DNA of 64,000 nt. Source: an uncultured Spartobacteria bacterium. GTDB taxonomy: Bacteria; Verrucomicrobiota; Verrucomicrobiia; Chthoniobacterales; Chthoniobacteraceae. The stretch is taken from contig CAIXGS010000061.1 in assembly GCA_903919125.1 (NCBI GenBank), positions 1 through 64,000 on the forward strand, read 5' to 3'. This document shows, in pieces, positions 42,390 to 52,641 of the stretch. The notes under the pieces were generated by a model. That model was not told the origin of the DNA. It saw only the letters and a program-made list of their open reading frames with translations, and ran no database searches. A program made the translations under genes and the position numbers. Within the stretch, counting starts at the first letter, position 1. Every line of letters begins with the position of its first letter.

Positions 42390-44354
42390 TCACACAGTCG
42401 CCGCATCCTCCTCGACGCTATGCTCGGCTGCCAGCGCATCCCAGCGCAGAGTCGCCTCTGCAATCTGGCGCTGCACCTCGCCAAGCTCGCGGTTTAGCTG
42501 CACCGCCGTCGAGCTGTTCGGCGCAATGTCGGAGCCGTCCAAGGCCGTGATAATCTCACGTTGCCTCGCCTCCAATCGCACCACCTCGCTCTCCGCCGCT
42601 AACAACGCTTTTTCCCGCTCACGCGCCACCTTCGCACGGGCCGCGCGTTCCGCAGATTCGCGCTTTCGCAGTTCTCGAATTTCCTTCATCCCCAGTCCCG
42701 CCCCGGGTTGAGGTACAACCGCGGCCGCCGTGGGACGGTGATCGCTAAGCCCTTCTCCTGCAGTGAGTGCTGCGCGGGCCGACAAAGCCTTCGTCTTCTC
42801 TAAATAATAGTCGTAACCGCCAGCATAGGGCGTGAGCTTACCAGCAGAAATGTGCAGGACACTCGTCGCAATCGCGCGAATAAAATGGACGTCATGCGAA
42901 ATGAAAATGAGCGTCCCATCGTACTGTTTGAGCGCCCCAATGAGCGCGTCAATGGACGCCATATCCAAGTGTGTCGTGGGCTCATCCATCAGCAGGAGAT
43001 TCGGCGGATCCAGCAACAGCTTAATCAACCCCAGCCGAGTTTTCTCCCCACCACTCAATACGGAAACCGATTTGAAGACATCGTCACCGCGAAACAGAAA
43101 TGCTCCGCAGAGAGAACGCGCCATCTGCTCTGAAACGCCCGCTGGATTGGACTCCAGCGCTGATTCAAGCACCGTGGAATTCGCCTTTAACATCTCCTGA
43201 CGATGCTGCGCGAAATAACCCGAACGAACCTGATATCCGAGCTCCAGGCTACCAGCCTGAACAGGCAACACGCCCGCCAACAATTTCAACAGCGTCGATT
43301 TCCCCGCCCCGTTTGGCCCCACCAACACCGTGCGCTGACCGCGCTCCGCCATAAAATCCAGCCCCTTGTAAACCACTAGCTCGCCATACGCGTGGTCCAC
43401 TCCCTTAAGGGTCACCACCTTCTGTCCAGAACGCTGCGGCTGAGGAAATCTAAACTGACCCACGACCTTCTCCGCAGCATCCGGCGCATCGATTTTCTCC
43501 ATACGGTCTATCTGCTTCAGTTTGCTCTGCGCCTGTGAAGCCTTGCTAGCCTTCGCCCTAAAGCGGTCCGCAAATGCTTGTAGTGAAGCAATTTCCTTCT
43601 GCTGATTTTTATAGGCCGCGAGATGTTGATCAGCGCGTGCTTCCTTTTGTACGAGGTAAGATTCGTAATTGCCCCGGTAACGATGGAGCCGGCTACGACT
43701 CAATTCCACGATGGAATCTACGAGCAGATTTAGAAATTCGCGGTCGTGCGAAATAACGAGTACCGCCCCGCGATACGTCCGGAGATGTTCCTGAAACCAG
43801 CCAAGCGATTCGAGATCGAGATGGTTAGTCGGTTCGTCCAGAAGCAAAAGATCAGGCTCCTGCACGAGCAGTCGCGCTAAGTGTGCGCGCATAATCCAAC
43901 CACCACTCAGGGTGCGAGCCGGACGGTCAAAATCGGCGTCCCTAAACGCGAGCCCCTTGAGGATCTGTTTGGCTCGTGCCTCGACCCGCCAGCCATTTTC
44001 ATCCGCGAAAACTTCCATCGCAGCGTGATGCTCCTCAGAGTCCTCCGAAGTTGTCGCAAGCGTCCTGTGGGCCTGCGCCAACGCAGGTGTCACCGCACAA
44101 GCCAGATGCAATACGCTCTCGTCTCCGGCAGGCGCGGTTTCCTGCGGCAAAAAACCGTAGTTCGCCCCGCGCTCCCAAGACACCGATCCTGAATCCGGAG
44201 GTTCACTCCCGAGGATGACGGAAAGAAGCGTAGACTTCCCCGCCCCATTTGGACCAACCAACCCAATGCGGTCCCCGCGGTTTAGTTGAAGAGATGCATC
44301 ATCGAACAGGACGCGGCCGCCGAAGGACTTCGAAACTTGAGAAAGCGTTAACAT
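42390..44354 (-). CDS. ABC-F family ATP-binding protein
   Basis: ATG at 44354 (rather than the 44519 longer frame) gives a 654-residue protein with two ATPase domains and no membrane segments. Two Walker A loops (GPNGAGKST) pair with signature motifs LSGGW and LSGGE and Walker B DEPTNHLD and DEPTTHLD. The C-terminal 90 residues form a charged coiled coil. ABC-F proteins act on ribosomes in translation or antibiotic protection; subclass not assigned. It is encoded 7 bases downstream of the AmgK gene. Confidence 0.92.
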   Translation of the reverse strand: MLTLSQVSKSFGGRVLFDDASLQLNRGDRIGLVGPNGAGKSTLLSVILGSEPPDSGSVSWERGANYGFLPQETAPAGDESVLHLACAVTPALAQAHRTLATTSEDSEEHHAAMEVFADENGWRVEARAKQILKGLAFRDADFDRPARTLSGGWIMRAHLARLLVQEPDLLLLDEPTNHLDLESLGWFQEHLRTYRGAVLVISHDREFLNLLVDSIVELSRSRLHRYRGNYESYLVQKEARADQHLAAYKNQQKEIASLQAFADRFRAKASKASQAQSKLKQIDRMEKIDAPDAAEKVVGQFRFPQPQRSGQKVVTLKGVDHAYGELVVYKGLDFMAERGQRTVLVGPNGAGKSTLLKLLAGVLPVQAGSLELGYQVRSGYFAQHRQEMLKANSTVLESALESNPAGVSEQMARSLCGAFLFRGDDVFKSVSVLSGGEKTRLGLIKLLLDPPNLLLMDEPTTHLDMASIDALIGALKQYDGTLIFISHDVHFIRAIATSVLHISAGKLTPYAGGYDYYLEKTKALSARAALTAGEGLSDHRPTAAAVVPQPGAGLGMKEIRELRKRESAERAARAKVAREREKALLAAESEVVRLEARQREIITALDGSDIAPNSSTAVQLNRELGEVQRQIAEATLRWDALAAEHSVEEDAATV

Positions 44355-44361
44355 GACATTT

Positions 44362-45378
44362 TTAGTGGGCGGGGGCTCGATACGATGCCTCGATTTCCGC
44401 CACAAGGCCATCCAATGCGCCCAGCTGCTCGAAAATTTTGAGCAGTCGGGGCAGCGCGACCGGAATATATTCGAGGAAATGCAGACGTCCCTTTTGATGT
44501 CCCAAAAAGCCGTATGCACCGAGCGCTTGCATCAGTCGCTGCGCTGCACACAACAAATACGTGCGCTCAAAATCCGCGCTCAATGCGGCACCTGCGGCCG
44601 TCGCTGCGGTCACATAAAACGAGAGCAGGGTGTTACGCTCGCCCTCGGTAAGGGCGACATACGGATCCAAAAGTAAAGACGCTAAGTCGTACTGAGGCAA
44701 CCCGAAGCGCATTCCTTGAAAGTCGATCAGACAAGGCGCTCCGTTTCGAATGATAATATTTTGCGACTGGAAATCTCGGTGGATCAGACACCGGGGCAAG
44801 GCCGCCAATTCCTCGGCAACCAACCGCAGTCGCTCACGCCAAGGCGCAAGAAGTACTTCCGCCATCCGCAAATGTCCGATGAGACACTGGTTGAAAAAAT
44901 AATCCTGCTCCCACTGGTACAACGCCGCGTCGAACGGCGGCTGCAGTCCGAGAGCCGCCACATCGACTGCGGCCCGCTCCGCCGCACCGTGCAGACGAAC
45001 CGCCTCTAGCAGCACCGCCTCGTATAAGCGCTTGCGAATCTCCCACGCCTCCGCTCGGTACGCCCACAAATCTTGCTCGCCCAAATCCTCCATCCAAATC
45101 AGCCCCGCCTCAGGCTCGTGCACAAACATCTCCGGGACTCGCACTCCCGCATTTTTTAAAAACGAAGCGATCTCCACGTAATGCCGGTTTTCTTCGCGCT
45201 GCATCCCGTACTGCACAAAAATCTTTGTCCCTCGTTCTCCGTGGAGCCGATAAAATTTCCGATCAGAGCCTCCTTTTTCCAAAGGTTCGGGCCGCAAGGT
45301 TTCTCCCGCGTCCTCGGGGAAGCGAGAACGCGTTAGGGCGGCGATGTGATCAAGTGTGTGGAAAGCGGTTTCTGTCAC
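44362..45378 (-). CDS. amgK: N-acetylmuramate/N-acetylglucosamine kinase AmgK
   Basis: An aminoglycoside-phosphotransferase-fold sugar kinase with catalytic HRDFQSQN, the metal aspartate motif LIDFQGMR and an N-terminal lobe typical of AmgK. AmgK phosphorylates MurNAc or GlcNAc at C1 for MurU, in a cell-wall recycling bypass that skips MurA-type de novo synthesis. GTG at 45378 is chosen since it overlaps the murU stop by four bases (GTGA); a longer frame to 45432 overlaps more. The gene order murU-amgK on the - strand strongly supports the assignment. Confidence 0.87.
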   Translation of the reverse strand: MTETAFHTLDHIAALTRSRFPEDAGETLRPEPLEKGGSDRKFYRLHGERGTKIFVQYGMQREENRHYVEIASFLKNAGVRVPEMFVHEPEAGLIWMEDLGEQDLWAYRAEAWEIRKRLYEAVLLEAVRLHGAAERAAVDVAALGLQPPFDAALYQWEQDYFFNQCLIGHLRMAEVLLAPWRERLRLVAEELAALPRCLIHRDFQSQNIIIRNGAPCLIDFQGMRFGLPQYDLASLLLDPYVALTEGERNTLLSFYVTAATAAGAALSADFERTYLLCAAQRLMQALGAYGFLGHQKGRLHFLEYIPVALPRLLKIFEQLGALDGLVAEIEASYRAPAH

Positions 45379-46313
45379 AGGTCTGCGTCTAAATGTTGCC
45401 CCGAAACCAAAGCGTTCCCCGTCACTATGCAACGCTGCAGTTTAGAATTTGCTGCGATGGTTGCTCTGGGCCAGACCACGCAATCCTCAAGCACGCTTCC
45501 AGCTTCAATCCTCGCTCCAGCTCCAACAGCCGTTGCACCAAGTAGTTCCACCCCGTCTTCCAACGATGCACCCGGATCACACCACGGTGCACCGCCGTTT
45601 TGTGCCAGCGCCACGTGCACCGCTAAAATCTGTTCGCGTGTTCCCAAGTCCCACCAATGTCCCTCGTCCAATACCACTCCTCCTAATTTCGCCCCCTCGC
45701 GAATCATGTCCAAAAATACCGGCACCACCCCCAACTTTACCCCGGCTGGGATCCGTTTCAAAAACGCTGGCTCCACCAAGTACACACCCGTGAATAAAAA
45801 CTCTGGGACACTCTCGGGGTGCAAACGGCGCCCAAGGTCCAAGACTCGTCCGGTGGCGGGATCGAAGCTCACCTGCAAAGGACCGTCCTTGGAACGAAGC
45901 ACAAGCGTCACTTCGTTCTGTGCGGCACAATGCGCGGCCCACGCTTTTTCGAGGGGAAGATCCGTAAGAATATCTCCGTTATAAACCCAAAAAGGGGCGT
46001 CTTGCGGCAGCAACTCTTCGGCGTATTTTAGTCCCCCAGCCGTCTCCAGAACTTCGGGCTGTTCATGACTGAAGTGTAGCGAGGCCCCATTCCATTCACC
46101 GGTTGGGAAGGCCGCCTGATAAGCCTCAGCGCGCCAATGCGTGTTCACAACGAAGCGGCCTGCTCCAGCCCGTTGCAAATGCTCAAAAGCCCGCGTGATC
46201 AGCGGCACGTTGCAAACCGGCAACAGCGGTTTGGGCAAATGTTGGGTGAGCGCCTTGAGTCGCGTGCCCAAGCCGGCACCGAGAACGAAAGCTGAAAGTG
46301 GGGCTGGGCGCAT
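45375..46313 (-). CDS. murU: N-acetylmuramate alpha-1-phosphate uridylyltransferase MurU
   Basis: The nucleotidyltransferase start AFVLGAGLGTRLKALT is the conserved sugar-nucleotide pyrophosphorylase P-loop, with PKPLLPVCNVP lysine next. A C-terminal set of beta-helix turns (about residues 230-312) replaces the short C-terminus of Pseudomonas MurU and may aid oligomerisation. Together with AmgK it yields UDP-MurNAc from recycled MurNAc. ATG at 46313 is chosen; a longer frame from 46394 has no homology in the extra part. Confidence 0.82.
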   Translation of the reverse strand: MRPAPLSAFVLGAGLGTRLKALTQHLPKPLLPVCNVPLITRAFEHLQRAGAGRFVVNTHWRAEAYQAAFPTGEWNGASLHFSHEQPEVLETAGGLKYAEELLPQDAPFWVYNGDILTDLPLEKAWAAHCAAQNEVTLVLRSKDGPLQVSFDPATGRVLDLGRRLHPESVPEFLFTGVYLVEPAFLKRIPAGVKLGVVPVFLDMIREGAKLGGVVLDEGHWWDLGTREQILAVHVALAQNGGAPWCDPGASLEDGVELLGATAVGAGARIEAGSVLEDCVVWPRATIAANSKLQRCIVTGNALVSGQHLDADL

Positions 46314-46532
46314 GGGGTGAAGACAGAAAAAGACCAATAACGCGGAGCCCTGATTATGCAAGCCAACGCCCCGACATATCGACCCTTCGGACACAGATTC
46401 TCCACTCCTGGAGGTCCAACCGGTACTTCACAAAGAAGACAGAGCGCGACCTTCACTCGCACATTGCCGAGGTCATTTTTCCCTCGCCAAAAACCACCAC
46501 AGCGTTAGGATTCCATCACTAGATAGTTACGG

Positions 46533-46607
46533 GCGCGGTTAGCTCAGCGGTAGAGCGCTTGCTTCACACGCAAGAAGTCGCAGGTTCAAACCCTGCACCG
46601 CGCACCA
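46533..46607 (+). tRNA. tRNA-Val (anticodon CAC)
   Basis: Seven-pair acceptor GCGCGGT with ACCGCGC, anticodon stem CTTGC/GCAAG and loop with CAC at 34-36, T-loop TTCAAAC, encoded CCA. Read on the + strand upstream of folD. Confidence 0.96.
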
Positions 46608-46759
46608 TCTCTATCAACCTCCCTCTGCCAGCGGCCTTCCCGCTGCCAGCCCGCCATAACAGATCAAGACGCGCACCAGAGTCGTCTTCTAGGCCCCAAC
46701 TGAGCCGCTTGGTTTTTGCGCTCCCACCCGAATCCGTTGTGCGCCACAATCCCGGCGCT

Positions 46760-47644
46760 ATGAATTTAATCGACGGAAAAGCCATCGCCCAAAAAATCCT
46801 TTCCGAGCTACGCACTGAAATCACAGAACTGAGAGCTCGGGACTTTCCGCCCGGCCTAGCCGTCATTCTGGTGGGTGAGGATCCGGCTTCCCAAGCCTAC
46901 GTCCGTTCGAAGGACAGAACGTGCCATGAGTTAGGAATGCATTCCGTGAAGTTCGAGCTTCGCGCCTCCACCAGTCAGGCTGAGCTGTTAACCCTCATTC
47001 ACCAGCTCAATCAGGACCCTGCAATTCACGGCATTCTGGTTCAATCCCCGCCGCCAGCGCACATCGACGAAGCCACCGTCATCCAAGCGATAGACCCTCG
47101 TAAAGACGTCGACGGCTTCCATCCGGTCAACGTCGCGAAGGTTGCTCTGGGAGATCCCTCCGCGTTTGTGCCTTGCACCCCGTTAGGTTGCCAGCGCCTT
47201 CTTGTGGAATCAAACGTGCAAACCGCCGGGGCCAACGTGGTGATCCTCGGCCGCTCAATGATCGTGGGTAAACCCCTAGCCCTGTTATTAATGCAAAAAG
47301 GACTGGGCGGTGATGCCACAGTGACCGTGGCACATTCCCGCTCGCGCGACCTCCCCGCAATTTGTCGCAACGCAGACATCCTTATCGCCGCTATTGGTCG
47401 CCCCGAATTTGTGACGGCAGACTTTGTGCGCGAGGGCGCGGTGGTGATCGACGTCGGCATCAACCGGATCGCCGACGCTACAAAACAGAGCGGAAGCAGA
47501 CTCGTGGGCGACGTGGCCTTCGCCGAAGTCGCGCCGAAATGTCGGCTCATCACGCCCGTCCCCGGCGGCGTCGGCCCAATGACCATCGCGATGCTCATGC
47601 GCAATACGGTCCAAGCCTGCCGCGCATTCCATACCGTAGCGTAA
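46760..47644 (+). CDS. folD: Methylenetetrahydrofolate dehydrogenase/cyclohydrolase FolD
   Basis: ATG at 46760 gives 294 residues, usual for FolD. Signature motifs are [14 protein letters not shown] (catalytic Lys in the YxxxK pattern), [19 protein letters not shown] and [11 protein letters not shown], with the C-terminal [15 protein letters not shown]. The enzyme interconverts methylene- and formyl-tetrahydrofolate. A longer frame from 46559 runs through the tRNA. The PQQ dehydrogenase gene follows 25 bases later. Confidence 0.95.
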   Translation: MNLIDGKAIAQKILSELRTEITELRARDFPPGLAVILVGEDPASQAYVRSKDRTCHELGMHSVKFELRASTSQAELLTLIHQLNQDPAIHGILVQSPPPAHIDEATVIQAIDPRKDVDGFHPVNVAKVALGDPSAFVPCTPLGCQRLLVESNVQTAGANVVILGRSMIVGKPLALLLMQKGLGGDATVTVAHSRSRDLPAICRNADILIAAIGRPEFVTADFVREGAVVIDVGINRIADATKQSGSRLVGDVAFAEVAPKCRLITPVPGGVGPMTIAMLMRNTVQACRAFHTVA

Positions 47645-47669
47645 ATCAAGACCGCCCATTCACTACCCC

Positions 47670-49847
47670 ATGCGTGCCTTTCTCTACTCGGCGTCCGCGA
47701 ACCTCACTCTGTTTTTCGGTGCCTTGAGCGCCATCTCCCTCGCCGCATCAGATGCCAATACCAGCGGCGCACGCGAGCGTCCGAGTTCCGCTAAAGAACA
47801 AAACTTGGACTGGCCAACGTATCTCGGCGGTAAAGAACGAAATCTCTATTCTCCTCTCCAGCAGATTAATCGAGAAAATGTCGCGAAGCTGAAAGTCGCT
47901 TGGACTTACGACACAGGAGATAAAGGCGATTATCAATCAAACAACTTAATCGTTGCCGGGGTTCTCTACACCGCCACACCCGCACGCAAAGTCGTCGCCC
48001 TCGACGCCGCCACAGGCCGTGAACTCTGGAAGTGGGATCCCCTTACAGAAAGGCCTGAGGGCGCCAAACCGCGACAGCGTGGTTTGGTGTTCTGGCAAAG
48101 TGAGGACGCCACCGAATCGCGCATCTTCACTGCCGCTGGCAACTACCTTTACGCGCTGGATCCGAAAACGGGGCAGCCGATCCGGAGCTTCGGTAAAAAC
48201 GGCGCCATCCATCTCGGAAGCGGACTAGAGGTGGAAGGAACGCCGGGAGTCGGGCTCAACACTCCAGGAGTTCTTTACAAGAATTCGTTGATCATCGGTG
48301 GACTCGGTGGCCCAGGTGCGGTCAGGGCGCTGGATGTCCATACCGGCGAGCGCCGTTGGATCTTTCATCTCATTCCGCAACCTGGAGACGTCGGCTACGA
48401 CACTTGGCCAGAAGGGACAACCAAAACAGCGACAGGACTTATGCCTTGGTCTGGGCAGTCGCTCGACGAAAAGCGGGGCATTGTTTACGTCGCCACCAAA
48501 ACAGCAGAACCCGACTTCTACGGCGGGGACCGGCACGGGATGAATTTGTTTGCGAACTGCCTTGTCGCACTCGACGCCACGACCGGAAAAAGGCTCTGGC
48601 ATTACCAGCTCGTGCATCACGATTTGCTCGATAAAGACTTGCCGTGCGCGCCTGTTCTTTTGACGGTTAATCACGATGGCAAAAAGGTCGATGCCGTTGC
48701 ACAAGGCACAAAGCACGGGCTCTTATTTGTGTTCAACCGAGTGACTGGCGAGCCCCTCTGGCCAATCGAAGAAAAGCCCGTTCCACAGTCCCTTCTCCGC
48801 GGCGAGCAAGCGTGGCCAAGCCAACCCTTCCCGACAAAACCAGCGCCGCTGATGCGCCAGCACTATGGCGAGGAGGACACTTCTACAATCTCTCCCGAAG
48901 CAAACGCTCTCACACTTGATCGTATTCGAAGCTCCCCAAACTTCGGGCCATTTCCAGCGCCTAGCATCAACGAAACGATCATGTTTCCTGGCTTTGACGG
49001 AGGTATGGAATGGGGCGGTGGAGCAGCCGATCTCGATGGGGTTTATTATGTAAACGTCAATGAGATCCCCTGGATTCTACAAATGGCCGAGACGCGTAAA
49101 GCGGACGGAAGCCCCTTGGCTCGTGGCGAAAGCGATTACATGATCCATTGCGGCGGCTGCCACGGGCTGGACCGCGCAGGCAATGCGCTCGGCGGTTTCC
49201 CTACGCTCATCGACATCGGCAAGCGGCGGCCTCGTGAACAAATCGCTCAAATTACAAAACAAGGCGCTGGACGCATGCCAGCTTTCGACCGCATTCCAGA
49301 TGCCCAGCGCGAAGCACTTCTGGATTATGTTTTGGGCGTGACGCCTCCCCATACCACGGCGCGTCCGGATGAAGCGCCGTCTACAGCGCCGACAAAAAAA
49401 ACTGCTCCATACGCCTTCGGAGGCTTCCGTCGTTGGGTCGATCTAGAGGGTTATCCCGCCATTAAACCGCCGTGGGGAACCTTAAATGCGGTGGACTTAA
49501 ACACCGGAGAAATCAAATGGAAGGTGCCCTTGGGCGAATACCAAAAACTTAAAGCGCGCGGCATCCCTCCCACGGGAACTGAAAACTACGGAGGCCCAGT
49601 GGTGACCGAAAGTGGTCTGATCTTTATTGCGGCGACCGCCGATGAAACGATCCGCGCCTTCGACAAAAAAACCGGCACTGTTCTTTGGGAGGCTCCGCTA
49701 CCCTTCGGAGGAAACGCCACGCCAAGCGTTTACATGGTCAACGGTCGCCAGTATTTGGTGATCTCAGCCGGAGGAGGAAAGTCGGGACGCCCTTCTGGAG
49801 GGAGTTTGGTGGCCTTCGCCCTCCCTGAGGAGGATACGAAACCCTAG
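47670..49847 (+). CDS. PQQ-dependent dehydrogenase with cytochrome c domain (quinoprotein)
   Basis: A secreted quinoprotein with an eight-bladed propeller: WPTYLGGKERNLYSPL near the N-terminus, tryptophan-docking repeats such as ALDAATGRELWKWDP, ALDVHTGERRWIF and ALDATTGKRLW, and a cytochrome c CGGCH inserted near residue 490. The C-terminal VDLNTGEIKWKVPLGEY and GGPVVTESGLIFIAA close the propeller. Membrane-bound or soluble alcohol/glucose dehydrogenase activity is plausible. Substrate cannot be told; PQQ genes are not in this window. Confidence 0.9.
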   Translation: MRAFLYSASANLTLFFGALSAISLAASDANTSGARERPSSAKEQNLDWPTYLGGKERNLYSPLQQINRENVAKLKVAWTYDTGDKGDYQSNNLIVAGVLYTATPARKVVALDAATGRELWKWDPLTERPEGAKPRQRGLVFWQSEDATESRIFTAAGNYLYALDPKTGQPIRSFGKNGAIHLGSGLEVEGTPGVGLNTPGVLYKNSLIIGGLGGPGAVRALDVHTGERRWIFHLIPQPGDVGYDTWPEGTTKTATGLMPWSGQSLDEKRGIVYVATKTAEPDFYGGDRHGMNLFANCLVALDATTGKRLWHYQLVHHDLLDKDLPCAPVLLTVNHDGKKVDAVAQGTKHGLLFVFNRVTGEPLWPIEEKPVPQSLLRGEQAWPSQPFPTKPAPLMRQHYGEEDTSTISPEANALTLDRIRSSPNFGPFPAPSINETIMFPGFDGGMEWGGGAADLDGVYYVNVNEIPWILQMAETRKADGSPLARGESDYMIHCGGCHGLDRAGNALGGFPTLIDIGKRRPREQIAQITKQGAGRMPAFDRIPDAQREALLDYVLGVTPPHTTARPDEAPSTAPTKKTAPYAFGGFRRWVDLEGYPAIKPPWGTLNAVDLNTGEIKWKVPLGEYQKLKARGIPPTGTENYGGPVVTESGLIFIAATADETIRAFDKKTGTVLWEAPLPFGGNATPSVYMVNGRQYLVISAGGGKSGRPSGGSLVAFALPEEDTKP

Positions 49848-50005
49848 CTCACAACAAGCCCCTTCACTCCCTCGTCTTCCGCACGACTACCACAGACGGT
49901 TCCCTCCACGTAATTGCTGCAAAGCATTTCTCCCGCGCTTCCAGTTTGCGAAGTCGGCCCTGGCCGCCCATGATCGCGCGCCTCCACCATCCATCTCATC
50001 CACCC

Positions 50006-50926
50006 ATGTCCGTCCTCGTCGTTGGTTCCATCGCTCTTGATACCGTCAAAACCCCGCTTCATGAACACGCCGATTTGCTCGGCGGTTCGGCGAGTTACGC
50101 AGCTGTCGCGGCCAGTTTCTTTTCGCCCGTTAAACTCGTCGGAGTCGTCGGCACCGACTTCCCAGCGGAACACCTCGCCTTTCTACAAGGACGGAACATC
50201 GACCTCACCGGATTGCAACACGCCGAGGGAAAGACATTTCGCTGGTCAGGGGAGTACATGCTGGACATGAACACGCGGGAAACACGTTCTGTGGATCTCA
50301 ACGTTTTCGAGCATTTTACGCCGACGCTGCCCGCCTCCTTCGCGGCTACGCCTTTCGTTCTCCTCGCGAACATTGCGCCCTCTCTCCAGGGCCATGTGCT
50401 CGACCAAATGAGCCGCGCCCAATTCGTCATCGCAGACACGATGGACCTTTGGATCAATATCGCGCGGCCCGATCTCGAGGCGCTCCTCAAACGCGTGGAC
50501 ATGCTCATTCTCAACGATGGAGAAGCCCGCCAGCTCACCGGTGAACACAACCTAATTTCGGCAGGCCACCACATCCGCGCTATGGGTCCGCGTTACGTCG
50601 CTCTCAAAAAAGGCGAACACGGTTGCCTCCTCTTTGGGCCGGACGGCGAATTCTTTTCCTGCGCAGCGTTTCCTTTAGAAAACCTCCACGACCCCACCGG
50701 AGCGGGAGATACCTTTGCAGGCGGGTTGGCCGGCTATCTCGCTGCCCACACCACGGGCCCCATTACGTTTGCGCAACTCAAACATGCGGTCGTCAACGGC
50801 AGCGTTCTGGCAAGCTTTAACGTCGAAGCCTTTAGCCTCGAACGTCTTCGTACACTTCAAAAAGAAGACATCCAGCACCGCTACGAAGCGTTTCGTCTAC
50901 TCAGCCAATTCGAACTCAGCCGGTGA
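50006..50926 (+). CDS. PfkB family carbohydrate kinase
   Basis: Ribokinase-type fold: N-terminal VLVVGSIALDTV with GGSASYAAVAA, and the C-terminal catalytic motif DPTGAGDTFAGG with its aspartate base. The specific sugar is unknown. ATG at 50006 is chosen over an upstream ATG at 49946 because family similarity starts there. The stop region is overlapped by the GTG start of the next ABC transporter (GTGA), so the kinase, exporter and flavoprotein are translationally linked. Confidence 0.88.
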   Translation: MSVLVVGSIALDTVKTPLHEHADLLGGSASYAAVAASFFSPVKLVGVVGTDFPAEHLAFLQGRNIDLTGLQHAEGKTFRWSGEYMLDMNTRETRSVDLNVFEHFTPTLPASFAATPFVLLANIAPSLQGHVLDQMSRAQFVIADTMDLWINIARPDLEALLKRVDMLILNDGEARQLTGEHNLISAGHHIRAMGPRYVALKKGEHGCLLFGPDGEFFSCAAFPLENLHDPTGAGDTFAGGLAGYLAAHTTGPITFAQLKHAVVNGSVLASFNVEAFSLERLRTLQKEDIQHRYEAFRLLSQFELSR

Positions 50927-52641
50927 GCACCGTCCTGCGGGTTCTCAGATACTTGCGCCGTTACCCAGGCTATGCCGCGGGCACGATCGGATGCGCGCTG
51001 CTCTCCACGGCGCTAGTCATCGTTTTTCCAAAGGTCACGCAACTCATCATCGATGAGATCCGAGCTGGACGCGGAGAGCGGATCTGGTCGTTGGTCGGAT
51101 GGGCCGTAGCAGCCTTCATCGCTCGGGACGCGTTGAACGCGCTCCGTATTATCCTCAATAACACCTTCGAACAAAAAGTCATATTTGACCTGCGAAGCGA
51201 TCTTTACCGTCATATCCAACTACTGCCTCTACGTTGGTTCGACAACCGCGCCACCGGCGACGTCATGACGCGAGTGATGGAAGATGTGAATTCCGTAGAG
51301 CGCGTGCTCATCGACGGCGTGGAACAGGGCTCCGTCGCAGTGCTCCAAGTGTTCATCGTCACCGGCATGCTTTTCTCTTATCACGCGGCACTTACGTGTT
51401 GGGCGCTCACGCCCGTCCCGCTGCTCGCAGGAGGTGCGCTCGCCTACACCCTCACAGCAAAGCTTCGTTACCGAGGGCAGCGCAAGGCCTCGTCCGCCAT
51501 GAACTCGCTGCTCCACGACAACTTAGCCGGCATTCGCCAGATCAAAACGTACGTACTTGAAGACGAACAGCTTGCTCGCTTCAATGATGCCAGCCGCCTT
51601 CTGCAACGCGCCACCCTCGTGGTCATGCGCGTCTGGGCCGTCTACAACCCCTCCATGTCTTTCCTCGCCTCCCTAGGTGTGACGCTCGTCATCGCCTTTG
51701 GCGCACAGGCTGTTTTGCGCGGCGAAATGAGCGTCGGCGATCTCACCGGTTTCCTTTTGCTCACGGGATTTTTGTACGAACCCATCGGCCGCCTCCATCA
51801 GCTTAATCAAATCCTCCAAGCGGGGCGCGCCGCAGGAGAACGTGTTTTTGAAATTCTCGATGAGCCCGCCGAACCCGCGGACACCCTTCAAAGTAATCTA
51901 ATCCTCCCGCTTAAAGGAGAGGTCCGTTTTCAAAACGTCAGCTTTTCATATCGTCCAGAAATACCTGTCCTCGACGATATAACGCTCCATGCTCAGGCGG
52001 GGCAGACGCTCGCACTCGTCGGCGAAACCGGAGCTGGAAAATCCACGTTGGTGCAATTGCTCATCCGTTTTTACGAGTTCACCGAAGGCGAAGTCTTGCT
52101 CGATGGCCAACCGCTTCGACAACTTCCACGTGCCGCCCTTCGCCAAGCAGTGGGATTGGTGACGCAAGAAAGTTTCCTTTTCAATGGCACGCTGCGAGAG
52201 AATCTCCTTCTCGGAAAGAGCTCGGCAAGCGAAGCGGAATTGTTCGCGGCACTCGAGGCAGCGAACGCCGCGGCATTCGTAAACCGCCTGCCAGAGCGGC
52301 TCGACACGCTAGTCGGCGAGCGCGGTGTGAAATTAAGCGTCGGAGAAAAACAGCGCGTTGCCATCGCTCGGATGCTGTTGAAGGACCCGCCCATTCTTAT
52401 TTTGGATGAGGCCACCGCCAGCGTTGACACCGAGACGGAGCGTCAAATCCAACAAGCGCTCGAGCGGCTCATGCAACACCGCACGTGCTTCGTCATCGCC
52501 CACCGTCTCTCCACGGTGCGCCACGCCGACCAGATTCTCGTGCTCGAACGCGGCCGCATTGTGGAGCGCGGCGTTCATGCTTCGCTTCTCGAACTCAACG
52601 GCATTTACGCCAAACTCTGCCGCAATAGTGATTTGCGATGA
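50923..52641 (+). CDS. ABC transporter ATP-binding protein/permease (MsbA-like)
   Basis: A six-helix exporter half-transporter with fused ATPase: Walker A GETGAGKST, signature LSVGEKQR, Walker B ILILDEATASVD and H-loop AHRLST. The resemblance to MsbA/lipid-exporter or multidrug types is strong but the substrate is not resolved. GTG start overlaps the kinase stop by four bases, and its own stop overlaps the ATG of the following flavoprotein by four bases, pointing to one operon. Confidence 0.92.
   Translation: MSTVLRVLRYLRRYPGYAAGTIGCALLSTALVIVFPKVTQLIIDEIRAGRGERIWSLVGWAVAAFIARDALNALRIILNNTFEQKVIFDLRSDLYRHIQLLPLRWFDNRATGDVMTRVMEDVNSVERVLIDGVEQGSVAVLQVFIVTGMLFSYHAALTCWALTPVPLLAGGALAYTLTAKLRYRGQRKASSAMNSLLHDNLAGIRQIKTYVLEDEQLARFNDASRLLQRATLVVMRVWAVYNPSMSFLASLGVTLVIAFGAQAVLRGEMSVGDLTGFLLLTGFLYEPIGRLHQLNQILQAGRAAGERVFEILDEPAEPADTLQSNLILPLKGEVRFQNVSFSYRPEIPVLDDITLHAQAGQTLALVGETGAGKSTLVQLLIRFYEFTEGEVLLDGQPLRQLPRAALRQAVGLVTQESFLFNGTLRENLLLGKSSASEAELFAALEAANAAAFVNRLPERLDTLVGERGVKLSVGEKQRVAIARMLLKDPPILILDEATASVDTETERQIQQALERLMQHRTCFVIAHRLSTVRHADQILVLERGRIVERGVHASLLELNGIYAKLCRNSDLR

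Noticed and set aside
46559-46759. N-terminal extension of FolD
   Set aside because: The extended frame starts inside tRNA-Val; FolD similarity begins at ATG 46760.
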